The notes under the pieces: model-generated
Database searches by the model: none
The model's input: the letters and a program-made list of their open reading frames with translations, nothing else
Told to the model about the DNA's origin: nothing
Shown here: piece by piece, positions 44,750-56,286 of the stretch
Position numbering within the stretch: position 1 is the first letter of the stretch
How the letters are laid out: each line of letters starts with the position of its first letter
Made by a program: the position numbers and the translations under genes
Assembly (NCBI GenBank): GCA_004519485.1
Contig: CP038107.1
Span: 124,001 to 188,000 of the forward strand
DNA: 64,000 nt
Direction: 5' to 3'
Source of the DNA: Nannochloropsis oceanica
Lineage: Eukaryota > Sar > Eustigmatophyceae > Eustigmatales > Monodopsidaceae

Positions 44750-46260
44750 TCGGAGGTGGTGGTCGGGGTGCTGCCATTCCACTCGACTTGGCCGCCAGCA
44801 TCGAAGACGAGGGAGGGAGGGAGGAAGATTTATCATCACCACCCCCGTATTTGCTCTCGAGACTCTTAGCAAAGTTCACGTAGTCGCGCACCCCCTCCAC
44901 CCAGACTGAGTACGGGTTTTGTTCGATCTGCTGGGACACCCACGAAGCAAAGCCCTTATTCAACGCGGTCATCCTAGCCGTATGCTTGGCCTTCTTACTC
45001 TCCTCTTGCCCTCCTTCTTGTTCTCCTCTTCTACTCCCATCTCTCCCTCCCTCTCTTCCTCCTCCGTTAAAGGCGGAGTCACGGGAAGGGAGAGGGGGAG
45101 GGTGTGGTTGTAGTTGTTGACGCTGTTGCAGCTGCTGACCATATTCCCCCCCACCTCCGCCCGCACCATAGCCACCAAAGGAAGACGTGGGAGGAGAAGC
45201 TAAAGAAGTGGCCCGGTAGCTAGAGGAGAGTGACGGCCTTTCTTTCCCTCCTCGTTCATCCCCACTACCACCTAACGCTGCTGCACCAAAACCGGTAGGG
45301 CGGGGAGTAGGGTCAGGTAGTGGTGGCTGGTTGCTGCTCAAGGATGACGAAGACGTGGTAAACAGGGAGCTGGACGGAGGCTTCCAGGAGGAGGACAAGG
45401 AGGAGGACTGGTGGGAGAGAAAGGTGGTCGAAGGGGCGAAGGGATCCCGTGGGGCAGATGGGATGGAAGAGAAGGACGGGCTGATATTTTTATTGTTGCT
45501 GTTGCTGTCGCCTTTTCCGTCATTGTCCACATTGAACATCGAGGAGGAAGAGGAGGAAGAAGGGAAGGTTGTCGAGGTGGAGGACAGCGGAGGAAAGGAG
45601 ACAGGGAGCTTGCCAGTCGAAGACGAAGAAGGAAAGGAGGACGCCGTTGACTCTATTCCATAGCTGGTGCTGTTACCATTGCCATTGCTGCTGCTGCTGC
45701 TGCTACTACTGCTGCGGTCATGGTCGTTGCTGTTGCTGCTGTTGCTGCTGTTGCTGCTGCTGTTGGGCTTCATGAAACTGAAACCTCGGAAGGGGTTGTT
45801 GGTTTTGGGTGGCTCACCACCGGTAGATACCGCAGCGGGAGAAAGATAGTCATCGCCGATAGCCCCGTGGCCGCCAGAAAAACGACGGGAGGCCTTAATG
45901 ATCTTGCGGGTTTTCAGAACGCTGTGAGTTGTGTGTGTGAAAGGATGGTTTAGGTCGGGGTATGTGATGAGAGGATGGGTTGGGGGAAACTTTGAAGTAG
46001 ATAGAGGATGAGTGCTTCGTCAACGGAACGCTTCAATCATTTACTTAAAGAAAAGCGGGGCATTATTCAGCCTTTGTAGCGTACTGGAGGGACATGAGCT
46101 TTATTCCCTCTTATCCCCAATCCCGCCGTCCCTTGATCCCTCACCTCTCATCGGCCTTCCTATATGTGCCCGAGCCAATGTCATCCATGTCATCCTCCTC
46201 TTCAACTGCGCGGTTGTATTCGTCCTTGCCCAGGTGCCCTCTGTCGTTCCCGCGCTTCAT
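43726..46260 (-). CDS. NUP50: NUP50-like nucleoporin with RanBD1 domain
   Basis: Three exons, 46260-46145, 45921-44177 and 43979-43726, give 704 residues (phases 2, 1). The N-terminus reads MKRGNDRGHLGKDEYNRAVE, EEDDMDDIGSGTYRKADESV and LKTRKIIKASRR, matching the acidic then basic importin-alpha-binding start of NUP50. The middle is Ser/Asn/Gln-rich with FG dipeptides (SSFGGYGAG, PLFGAVHLP, TLNFGNPAA). The C-terminus is a Ran-binding domain: VRVYRLDKENKTWVDMGKGS, LGLYRDTAARKQWMAVRNIT, GKVVLSCGLSSQMNFSAMDQ, ending in a helix DGVQEVVAKLNSLKDGK. NUP50 sits on the nuclear basket and speeds importin-alpha/cargo release with RanGTP. Homopolymer Ser and CAG-coded Gln runs lengthen the centre relative to animal NUP50. 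Confidence 0.88.
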
Positions 46261-46736
46261 GGCTCGAGCTGTTGGTGGGCGTGGGTGGGTATTAGTGAGG
46301 CTGTGAAGGAGGGCTGGCAAGCTCTCGCTGATTGGACGGACGACGGAGCGACGGGAGTCCGATACATTCTGCGCTTTGCCCTCTCACCAGAGGCATTAAA
46401 GCACCTTCGCCTGTAGACGAGGATGGAAATGAGGCTGCGCATGTGCATGTCTAAGTAGTACCAGGTGGCATGTGTGCCGGGCAAATGTTTGCCAAAAAAA
46501 AAGGAAATTTCAGCGAATGCATGATAGTTGGGTAAAGAAAAAGATAGAGGTTGTCGATAGAGGACAAAGGAATGTTTCTTTTTCTTGTCTCCCCACGAGC
46601 AAACAGGCATCTTTAAGCCACGCTGCTTGCAGAGATCATTGAATGTGCAAGGACTACCACCTGCATCCTTAACTGGAGCCCCGTTGACAACAACAAGACC
46701 GATAACCATACAGCCAACAAAGGAGAGATTTGTCAT
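46257..46736 (-). CDS. Possible small secreted protein, doubtful
   Basis: A minus-strand frame beginning MTNLSFVGCMVIGLVVVNGA, a good signal peptide, followed by a short Cys-containing stretch (SPCTFNDLCKQRGLKMPVCS). It then continues through poorly protein-like sequence into the NUP50 start region. If real, the gene probably ends or splices soon after the Cys-rich part. It could equally be chance in the NUP50 promoter and 5' leader. Confidence 0.2.
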   Translation of the reverse strand: MTNLSFVGCMVIGLVVVNGAPVKDAGGSPCTFNDLCKQRGLKMPVCSWGDKKKKHSFVLYRQPLSFSLPNYHAFAEISFFFGKHLPGTHATWYYLDMHMRSLISILVYRRRCFNASGERAKRRMYRTPVAPSSVQSARACQPSFTASLIPTHAHQQLEP

Positions 46737-47206
46737 TTTTTTATATTCCATCTCCATGATATTCATGTTGATATATCTGACCCGGTGACATTCATGTCAT
46801 GTCGTCTTTCGCCCGTTTGGATACTTGCACCTACGCCGACTTCCAGCACCATCTTTTCGTCTGCACACCTGTGGTTGGATCGTGGCGGTAGGATTTAACG
46901 CACCACTGCGCGCTGCGACACCGCGATTTACCTGTGTTATAGGGCCGTCGCATTCTTATCACAGGCGAAGATGTTCACATCCTTGCTTTCTGCAGTCCTC
47001 AGTTCTCTGCGCCCCACCCCACCTCCCACACAAGGCCACGACCTTCTCATGTATCTCCACTTTTATTCAAACCCACCACTTAAACCCATACAGGCACCTG
47101 CGAGACGCAAAGGGACTGGAAGGGCGGCGACATAACCCGAAGCCAGGAGGTTGGCCCCTCCTCCTCCTTTCCTCCTTCCTCGCCACCATTTCCCCCTCCT
47201 CAAAGC
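46737..47206. other. Upstream region of the membrane RING gene
   Basis: About 470 bases before the start at 47207, with short overlapping frames only. It holds the promoter and leader of the RING gene and possibly part of the NUP50 promoter. No motif identified. Confidence 0.4.
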
Positions 47207-49268
47207 ATGGACGGCGGCCTCTCTCTCTCCTCCTTTCTGCATGGGCTTGGTGACGTCCGTTCCGGTCAATTAACTTCCGCCTTGACCACCATTTGGTACA
47301 TCATTCAAATCATAGCCTCCATAAGCGTGCTAATCGTAGAATGGGAACATGCCTGTGACCAACGCCTAAATCTGTGGTTGACCGTCTCGACGTGTCGTGT
47401 TATTTTAAGACTGGCGTTGTCAAGCATCGCTCTTACGTTGGCAACGACTGCGTGGGGGAGGGTACGACAGTTTTTGCCTTCCTCCTCCTCGGTGGTCTTG
47501 GCCTCCTTGCCCACGTCGTTCGCTTCGCCGTCGTCAGGAGAAGCAGCAGCAGCTGCAGCAGCTGCAACAACAAGAAGTGATAGACAGGATAGTAGGAGTC
47601 ATAGGAATAGGATTATAATCAGTAATCACAATGGGAATGGGGTGGAACAAGAAGGAGAAGGAGACGAAGGTGGAAGAAGGCGAACTTCCGAGGAGCAAGC
47701 ACGAAGACAACAACGGAGAGAAGCCAGGCGGCAACGCCGCCTTTTCCTTCACACTCCCATCATACCTTCTTCACCTTCTCGTCCCCGCATCATCCTCAAC
47801 TCCAACCTCACCCCCAGCCCTCCGCCCCGACCTCCGATGGTTGTGGAGAAGGCTAGGGAAATCCTGGATATACTTGCCTTGATATGGTTCACCCTCGGCA
47901 ACGCCTGGGTTTTCGGCTCGCGGAGTTGTCGCTTCACCTCTCCCGGTATATTTTACGTGAGTCTCGCCATCATCATCGTCACGTACGTTTCCATGCTCTT
48001 CCCTGTGCTTCTCGCGGTGTTGTTCGTGCCGTTGGCGTGCTTTTGCATGCCATGTTTTTTGAGGCTGGCCCTCCAGGTCCGGGCCCAGGACGGTAATACT
48101 CGAGGGGCATCTAGGACGGAGATCGATGCCTTGCCCACGGTGATATATAGGGAAGGGATGTTTGACGGTGAGGGGGGCAATGGCGGCACGTGCGCGATTT
48201 GCCTGACGGAGTACGAGGAGGAGGAGACATTGAGGATGCTGCAGTGTCCGGGGAAGCACCACTTCCATGTGGCGTGCGTGGACCAGTGGCTGAGGTAGGT
48301 TTGTCATAAACACACACGCTCTCTGTCTATCTCTCTTCTTATCTCACTCACTCGCTCATCAATTGCCTCTCTCTTACTCTGTTTCCCAAATAAAGGATTA
48401 ATTCAGTCTGTCCTTGCTGTCGAGAAGACGTGGTTCCTAACCGCCCAGCATCACCTGGGAGGCAGCAGACAGGGAGGGAAGGAGACAGGGAGGGGGAGCG
48501 GGACTTAGAAGCTGGTGCAGAAGAGGAAGAAGAAGATGAGGAGGGCGATGACGAAATTGAGGGGGGGGAGAGCTGGGAGGTGAGGTGGGTGGAGGAGGTG
48601 GGGGAGGAGGAGGAGGACGACGAGATCGAGGGGGGGGATAGTCGGGAGGTGAGGTGGCTGGAGGAGGTGGAGGTGGAGGAGTTGGAGGAAAAGAACGAGG
48701 ATATATCGACTTGTGAGGAGGAGGAAGGGGAGGAGGAACGATGCGCGGCACGCTGTCAGCAACAGGATGAGGAAGCAGGGCTACCACCACCCCCTGCAGC
48801 AGCAACAGCAGCAGCAACAGCAGCAGCAACAGCAGCAGCAACAGCAGCAGCAGCAACAAACGCAAGGACAGGATCAAGCGGTACTGGACATTTGTGCGTA
48901 GGACAAGGACGAAGAAGCGTGTGGTTGACCACAGAGGACGACGCGCAGGTGTCGGTGGGTCATAATGGGGACAGGTCGTGGAGACGACCTGGACTCGTGG
49001 TAGAAGTAGCAGGAGCAGCAGCAGGAGGAGGAAGAGCAGCAGGAGCAGGAGCAGCAGGAACAGGAGCAGTGGGCGTTACAGCAGGAGCTGGAGAAAGAGG
49101 AGAAAGAGAGATGTATGGAATGGTGATAGTGGAGAAGGAGGCGGAGGAGGAGGAGGAAAACGAGGGGAGGGGGAAGGTCGCATCTGAGAAACGGAAAAAA
49201 TATCCCCCTAAAGCAGCAGCACCTATGACCACACGTCCCTCCGCTGTAGCTGGAACAGCGGCGGTAGA

Positions 49269-49299
<31 letters not shown>

Positions 49300-49386
49300 C
49301 TACTCCCATCACCAGCAGCAGGAGCAGGAGCGGGAGCAGGAGGAGTGGAAGCGAGAAGAAGAGGAGGAGGGGGGAAAGATATTTAG
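47207..49386 (+). CDS. Multi-pass membrane RING-H2 E3 ligase (RIE1-like)
   Basis: Two exons, 47207-48294 and 48396-49386 (phase 2), give 692 residues. Hydrophobic segments: ALTTIWYIIQIIASISVLIV and ILRLALSSIALTLATTAW, then a basic loop, then ILDILALIWFTLGNAWVFGS, FYVSLAIIIVTYVSMLFPVL and VLFVPLACFCMPCFLRL. A RING-H2 follows: TCAICLTEYEEEETLRML, CPGKHHFHVACVDQWL, and, across the intron, RINSVCPCCRED, so the last zinc pair comes from exon 2. This topology (several membrane spans, then RING) matches plant RIE1/At1g63170-type ligases. The last 275 residues are Glu-, Gln- and Ala-rich low complexity with no domain, encoded by long GAG, CAG and GCA runs. Substrate and membrane unknown. Confidence 0.82.
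48786..48861 (+). repeat. Interrupted CAG/CAACAG repeat coding polyalanine
   Basis: CAG-type repeat in exon 2 of the membrane RING gene, here read in the GCA/ACA frame as Ala and Thr instead of Gln. It shows the repeat spreading without regard to frame. Confidence 0.8.
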
Positions 49387-50559
49387 ATACGTTTGCGATG
49401 GTGTCGCGTGTGATGGAGGGGGAGAAACTAAAATATGTGTATAGAGAGAAAGAGAGAGATGCCGTCAGTACCAGGGGATGATGATGATGATGATGAAGTA
49501 AGTTAGGAGAAGAGAGCAATAAGAGGAGCGGCAGCAGGAGTAAGAGTAGCCCATGCTGCAGCAGCAGCTATAGTACTTTCACTCCCATGAAGCTCATCCA
49601 CACACACAGATATCATACACGAGACACAAATGCAGTTAAAAGAGAGGAAGGGAAAGTAAGAGGAATGAGAGGGAAAATGAAACAACTTAGAGGAAATGAA
49701 ACGACTGAGAGAGAGTTGGAAACATAAAGGGACGGCGACATAAAGATAAAGAGAGAGGGAAAATATAACTGACAGAGGGCCGGAGAATGAAATGAATGGC
49801 CAAATATGATCGAGAGAACCCTTCCGTAGAAATGTATGTGGAGGGGAAGAGAGCCCACGGGAAGAGGAATTGCGACCCAAGCAAAGTCAGAGGAATCAAT
49901 AAGAGAATGCAAGCGAGGGGCAGGAGCAGGAGTAGCAGCAGCAGGAGCAGTGAATGCAGCGGATGCAGCGAATGCAATGCAGACTGATGCCAGTTGTGAA
50001 ATTTCTGTCACATTACGAATAAGGCACCACGTATTAAAAAGGGGACATTGTGAGAAAAAAGAAAAGCATTTGCATACATAGGGGTGGGTGATAAGGAGAG
50101 GGGTAAGACGGTGGGGAGAAAGAGGAGAGAGAGGGAGAGGGGGATGGAGGGGAAACATAAATTGGAAAGGAGAAATATTGACAAAGGGATCAGCACTGTA
50201 GGCAAGTGAATGGCATTCAAATGACAATATGAAGACTAGGTCGTGGCCTTTACAGCTCAAATTAATATATTCTTTTACTTTCGTTCGTCCGATATCCTTT
50301 TTCAGGGGGTTGAGTCTCCACTTAGGTTTCCTCATCACCGTAATGGTACGACAAACACCAACCGTTGCGGTACGCGAAAGAGGACAACGACGACGACGAC
50401 ATACAGCGACGACGACATGCAGCGTACACATACATTTCTTCACTTCCTTGGCTTAATTAATACTGCTTACAAAATTTTAAACACACGTGCGTGCTTAGGG
50501 CCGTTCGCAAACCAATCCCTCCCTCCTTCCCTTTTTCCCCTCCATTCCTCCCTCGGTGC
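49387..50559. other. Convergent intergenic region, no supported gene
   Basis: About 1.2 kb between the 3' ends of the membrane RING gene and the IF2 gene. GATGAT, GCAGCA and GAGA repeats are scattered through it. The 276-codon minus frame (50443-49613) is hydrophobic low-complexity and overlaps frames on both strands; I do not call it. Confidence 0.45.
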
Positions 50560-53075
50560 TCAGTACCTGAAAATCTCCCCTATCTGCTTTGGCTTCATCG
50601 TGACTGTGTAACACTCAATCAGATCTCCCGCCTCAAACGCTCCGAACCCATCTAAGCTCAACCCACACTCCGATCCTTTCTTCACCTCCTGCACCTGCTC
50701 CTTGAAGTGGTACAGCGTCGCCGGGGGACTTTCATCACACACAACCACCCCTTCCTCCCTCCCTTCCTCCTTCCTCATCACACGGTACCGGTACTGACTT
50801 CCGGAGAATGCCGCTCCACTTAGCACCTTACATCCCGCCACCGTATTTCTCGCCTTCCTCCGACCCGTCAAGGCAAAGGTAGCTTGCACCTCCATCCTTC
50901 CCACACTGGTCTCCACCCTCTCCATCGGCATGTGGTCCTGTAACGTCGCCTTGACGTCATCCAACAACGTGTATATCACCTCCTGCCTCTTCACACTCAC
51001 CCCCTCCCTTCTCGCCATCTCCCCAACCTCCCCATTCACAAACCCTACGTTGAACGCCAATATCGTACACGCCTCTCCCCCACCATCACATGCCCTGGCC
51101 GCAGCCGCCTTGGCTCTCTCCACATCTCCCTCCGTCACCGGGCCGCACCCCATCCCGATCACCTCCGCTTTGATAACATCACTGTCGTATCCCGCCAATG
51201 CAGACGTCAATGCCTCCAACGTCCCCTTCCCATCCGCCTTCACCAAAAACGGTACCACCACCTGCTGCCGCCCCCCTTCCCTCCGTCCTTCCTCCCCCCC
51301 TCCGTCCTTCCTCATCGGACTACTCTCCAGCACGTCGTCCACCAACCCACGTTGCAACGCTAGAAAGGCCTTGGTTTTTTTCCCCGAACGATGCCCCCCC
51401 ACCAGATTCTTCTCCAAAATCTCGGCCAGCTGGATTTGGTCTTCCATTCCCATCGCCTCTGTCTCCTCCATCTCCTCGTACCTCTGACGCTCCTTGGCAG
51501 CCATCCTGGCTTCTACCACGGCCTGGGCTCTTTCCTCGCTCTTGACGACCATTAAGGCTTCTCCGGGGGTAGGTAAGGTCTTTAAGCCCAACAGCCGTAC
51601 AGGCATCGATGGCAGGGCCTGCTCCAACCCCTCGCTGCTGTTGCTGCTCCCCGCATTCTGATCCTCCCCCAAGATCCGCTTCACCCTCCCCCACTGGGTC
51701 CCTGCCACCACCACATCTCCCGGACTCAATGCCCCCCACCTCATCAACACATTCGTCACAGCCCCTAATCCCCGGTCCATGTACGCGTCAAGCACCACCC
51801 CCTCCCCCGGTCCCTCCCTCGACGCCCTCAACTCCAGCATCTCTGCCTGCAGCTGTAATCGCTCCATTAATTCCTCCAACCCTTCTCCTGTCGGGGCCGA
51901 CACAGGCACCACCTGGACGTCCCCTCCCAACCCCTCGCACATCACTCCTTCTGCAGCCAAGGCGTGCACGATCTTCCCCATAGCCGCATCCACTTCCTCC
52001 TTGCCCCCTAATTTATCCACCTTCGTCACGGCGACCATCAGCGACGGCCCTGCCATGCCCTCCCCCTCTCCCTCCTCCTCCACCTCCTCTTTCTGCTCGG
52101 CTAGCAGCCTCACAATCTCCTTCGTCTGCTCTTGCAGCCCGTCCACCGCACTCACGACCAACAGCACGATGTCTGTCGCCTGAGCCCCGTGGGCTCTCAT
52201 TGCGCCAAACGCCGCGTGCCCTGGAGTGTCCAGCACTGTCACGCCCAAATCTCCCTCCTTCCCGTTCTCCCCTCCCGCCGCGGAGGCAATATGAAACGCA
52301 CCCAGCCGTTGAGTGATGCCCCCCGCTTCCGCTTGAGCCACTCGACTCCTCCTCAAGGCATCAAGCAATGTCGTCTTCCCATGGTCCACGTGGCCCATGA
52401 CGCACACCACCGGAGCCCTGAACGGCCATCCCTTCTTCGCTCCCTCCCTCTCCCCCCAGTGCCCCACCAGGTCTGCCTTCGTGTCTACCCTCTTCACGAG
52501 GCGCCCCATCTCTAACCCCAGCAGCTCAGCCACGTCCAGATCCACTATCGTTTCTGGACCTACCTCGCCGTACTCCTCCTTCCCTCCCAAACTGACCAAC
52601 CGTTTCATAACTTCATTCATTTTCATGGAGAGCCTCTGGCTTAAATCCCGCACAGATAAAGGCTCGCGTGGCAGCACCAGTGGCATCGTCTGCAAAGCCT
52701 TCAAGCGTCTGTCTAACCGAGGGCTCCTCCTCTGCTGTTGCCCACCGCCAGCACCACCCCCGCGCCGACGGTGCTGTTGCTGCTGTAGGAGGAGTCGGCT
52801 CTGCTGTTGGTGTTGCTGGTGGTGCTCTTCGCGGGAGGGGAAGGGGATGCGAGGAGCGGGCGTAACCCTGTTACTAAGTTCAATCTCCCACATTCGAACC
52901 TGCCCGGGCTCGGCCATTGGTGCTGAGACTTGAGAAGGGGGAGACAGAGGAGCAGTTGGAGTACCAGCATCTGCAACTTGTGGTAGGCTCCATCGTCCTC
53001 CTCGTCCCTCTCCTACTCTTCCTCCTCCAAAAAGGTCGCTGCTGCTGCTGCTGCTGCTGTTGCTGTTGCTGCTGC

Positions 53076-53110
<35 letters not shown>

Positions 53111-54407
53111 TTATTGTTGTTGCTGCTGCTGCTGTTGGCGCCAAAGTTGAAACCGGTGAAGACTCTGCTGTTGGGTTGGGGGTGTTGATGATGTGGAGGT
53201 GGGAAAGGAGGGAAGGTGGAAGAGGGTGATGGTTTTTGCCGCAGGTCTTGCCGGCCGTTGTTTCTTGTGAGCCCCCCTCGCTGCTGTTGCTCTTGCTGTG
53301 CTTTCTGCTGCTGCTGCTGGCGACCACCCCTTCTCTGTTGCTGCTGTTGCTGCTGCTGGCCATTGCGGCTATTAGCTAGCCGCTCTCCAATATTGCTAAA
53401 GCGCTCGAAGATCGCAGCATCCATCATACTGCTGCTGCTGCCGCCAATACTGTTGCTCTCGTTCCCCGAAGCAGCAGTAGCAGCGCCAGCAACAAATACT
53501 CTTCCGCGCATGCGGGTTCCATCGGGCATGGTGACGGTGTTGGCGAAACGAGAGGAGGAAGAGGAGGAGGAGGAGGAGGAGGGGGAGGAGGGGGAGGAGG
53601 AGGAGCTTAAGGCTCCCACCCCTCCCACCCCAAGAACGGACTGTCCTCGTTGTGCAGCTATGCTTTGTTGCTGTCTAAATTTGGCCGCAGCATTGCCTTG
53701 CTTCCCTCCTCCTGATGCTTGCTGTTGCTGCTGGATTTTGGAATTCACCGCGTTCGGCTTAGCACCTAGCTGCGTTTGTTGTTGTTGTTGCTGCTGCTGT
53801 TGCTTTTTGTTGTTCCACTTTGGCTGCTGCTGCTCCTGCTGCGGCTGCTTCTTCTTCTTCCCGCCGACAGCTTCCGTGGCGACCTCCGCACCATTGGTCT
53901 TCTTCATGCTGGCTAGAGGGTCTACGGCTTGTGGTGGCGGGGACTTTTTGGCCGACAGAGAGGGTGCCATCCCTCCCTTTCCCATATTGACCGCCGCGAG
54001 CGCTGCTTCTTCCTTGCTCTTACCTCCTCCTCCAGATCCTTTGCGGTGGTTGTTGTGGCTCACCTTGAGCCGGGGGCCTTGGGTGGGGCTTTTGCCCTGT
54101 GATAGAGAGAAAGGGGAAGATGCAGAGATGAGAGAAGTCGTGTGGGAGCATGTGCTGGGGGCATCATGCACAACATTGGAGAGGCAGATTTCATGTGAAC
54201 ATACTCCATTCCTCCCTCCCCCTCCCTCTCTCCCCCCCTCGCTCCCTTCCCCTCCCTCCCTCCTTCGATGCTACTCTCTCGTACCACTGGCTGCTGGGCC
54301 ACATTCGAGAGGAGGCGCCGCACAATCGTCTTCGACGGCACACACAGCAGCAACGATGACCGTCGCGAGAGCATGTTCAGCCCCATCGTGGTGAATTGCC
54401 GGGACAT
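50560..54407 (-). CDS. MTIF2: Translation initiation factor IF2, mitochondrial
   Basis: Two exons, 54407-54285 and 54096-50560, give 1219 residues. Exon 1 is a basic, Ser-rich presequence (MSRQFTTMGLNMLSRRSSLL, VRRLLSNVAQQPV) without a plastid motif, so mitochondrial. About 450 residues of Gln/Asn/Ser/Gly low complexity follow. An IF2 N-like helix block (VRDLSQRLSMKMNEVMKRLV) precedes the GTPase: GHVDHGKTT (near 605), GGITQRLGAFH, TVLDTPGHAAFGAMRAHGA and SAPTGEG. The guanine-binding motif reads TKVD where IF2 usually has NKxD. Domains II to IV continue with VVLDAYMDRGLGAVTNVLM, FLVKADGKGTLEALTSAL, FNVGFVNGEVGEMARREGV and a C-terminal GDLIECYTVTMKPKQIGEIF. IF2 places the initiator tRNA on the small ribosomal subunit. 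An upstream in-frame ATG at 54554 is an alternative start. Confidence 0.92.
53041..53147 (-). repeat. CAG then CAA/AAC repeats in the IF2 N-terminal region
   Basis: On the + strand CTG runs pass into TTG/GTT runs. In the IF2 frame these give Ser and Asn homopolymers. They account for the very long unstructured N-terminus. Confidence 0.85.
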
Positions 54408-56286
54408 GACCGAGGTAGTTGTATGAGTGCGCCGTTGCTGCAGCCGCCGCTGCTGATTACTGCAATAACTAGCTAGCCCGACGCCAAGTGAAGCAACCGG
54501 TCTTGCTGACAGATCCCTAGCGTAGATATAGCGCGGCCCTATGCTTCTGTGCAATGAATGGTAGGCTTTTACCGCGGTGTGCGGGTGCTAGCGGCGCTTA
54601 AAGGTGCATGCGTGGCAATAATGCCTGTGTGGAGGGGGGGGGGGGAGATGAGACAAATCATCAATTTAAGTGCTGTTTCCGTGGAGCAGAGGCAGGAACT
54701 CTTGGCGCGATAGTCGCAAGAGTCGCAAGCCACGTGTGTTTTAGGTCGGGATGTGATGTGTGCCTTAGATACGGGTATCCTACGTTTTTTATTTTTATTT
54801 TATTTTATTTTTTTGAAAATTTTGTTTGTCTTTGGTAGGTCCGGACCTCGCATTCAAACATTCCTCTCTTTGAACTATGCACACAAGACCAAGCATCAGC
54901 TTGAGTGTCAAGGGTTTTCGCCTCTGCGTCTCGGTTCAGCTTTCATCTCGCTATCCCTTGCCAAAGAGAAAAAGTGCATGGGAAGGCAATTTGGACACTC
55001 ATCGGAAGCTTGCATACGCAATCACCTGCGTCTCTTGTTTTTCATCCTGTTCGAAAATTATTTGCAAAATTTAGGTCCTTCTCACACTCAGGAGGCAGCG
55101 CGAGTCGGCCTCCATGCCCTGTGACCAAAGCAAGCGGAGAGCCAAATTCTCCCCTTCCCGAAATAAAATTCAAGGGACTCGAATGCGGAATCGTCGACGT
55201 GATGTCTACTGCCTATATCCACTCCTCTTTGCTCCCGACAGTACTGATAAAAACCACAGTGCGGTATGCCCCCCAACTTCCCGTCAGGCCGATGAGGGAT
55301 TCTGCCGGATGGGATAACCGAAGACGCGTCCAACGGCTTCCGCATTAGGTGTGCGTGGCTCGATGCCTTGCTCAGTCGAATCAAGGATGCTGGATTCAAC
55401 CGCTTGATGGCTTCCTGTCGAGTTCTAAGGCCCATCGTACTTGAACTAAACCCAGTCCTGTGAAGAAGCGCGGCATTGGCGTGGCGGCGAGAAACGGCCT
55501 TCCGCACGATCCGCCCCATGATATTCCCCCTCGTCATCTTGTGCCACCATAAGAGGACAGTAATCGACCATGTTCACTCAAGATGAAGGGCATAATTGTT
55601 GGAAACATGCGCAGCAGCTCGATCATTTCTTGGATGTCGGAAGCCTATCATCTTCTTTGATGTGGTGGACTTGCCCTCTTCGAGTTTTTCTTATTATTCT
55701 AGGAGAGTGAGGGAAACAGCTTGTTATCTAGGCATTCACGAATCCACGAACCCAACGGGCATACATTTATCTCGTCTTAAGGCCAGGACCATGTCTTTTG
55801 GTGCCTTGATCGACCTTCTATGGGTTGCAGGATAGGGCAGGATTGACGAAACCCCTAAACCAAGAAAATGTTTTCAGGCTTCTTGTGAGACTGGCGGCTG
55901 CACCAGTTGCCTTACATTATATGGTTTGAATCCCATGGACGACGACTGGAAGCAGGAACAGCACCCTGCTATTGCTCCTATCCATCTTCCTTGTGCTATT
56001 GCCGAAACGTGATTGATATGTGCGTTGTGGAGTGTTTGAGGTGGAAATGAGTGCCCCAAAGCCCGAACGACGAATATCGCCAACTTGAAACGCGCTGCGC
56101 CTACAACAACAGACTGCTGCCGGTCTCACCACTCCGAGCCCCCGCTCATTGTCCTCCTCAGAACCACAGGAATTAAATTCGCTGGGGGAGGAAAAGCTTT
56201 TTTTCGACCACAAGGTGACTCCGCAAATTCGTGCCAGCAGTCCTCCGTCTTTCTACCCTCGCCTTCCACACACGCGAAGCTAGGCC
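54408..56286. other. Intergenic region with several unassigned frames
   Basis: About 1.9 kb. Frames of 147 codons (+, 54905-55348) and 149 codons (-, 55537-55088) overlap in antisense, and both have fairly protein-like composition, but neither matches a family I know. From 55596 to 56200 the + strand gives protein-like pieces in two frames broken by stops (for example TGGCTSCLTLYGLNP). This may be an eroded gene or the upstream region of the next gene. No call is made. Confidence 0.4.

Noticed and set aside
49613-50443. 276-codon minus-strand frame that looks membrane-like
   Set aside because: Hydrophobicity comes from CT-rich simple sequence; no family, and it lies between two convergent 3' ends.
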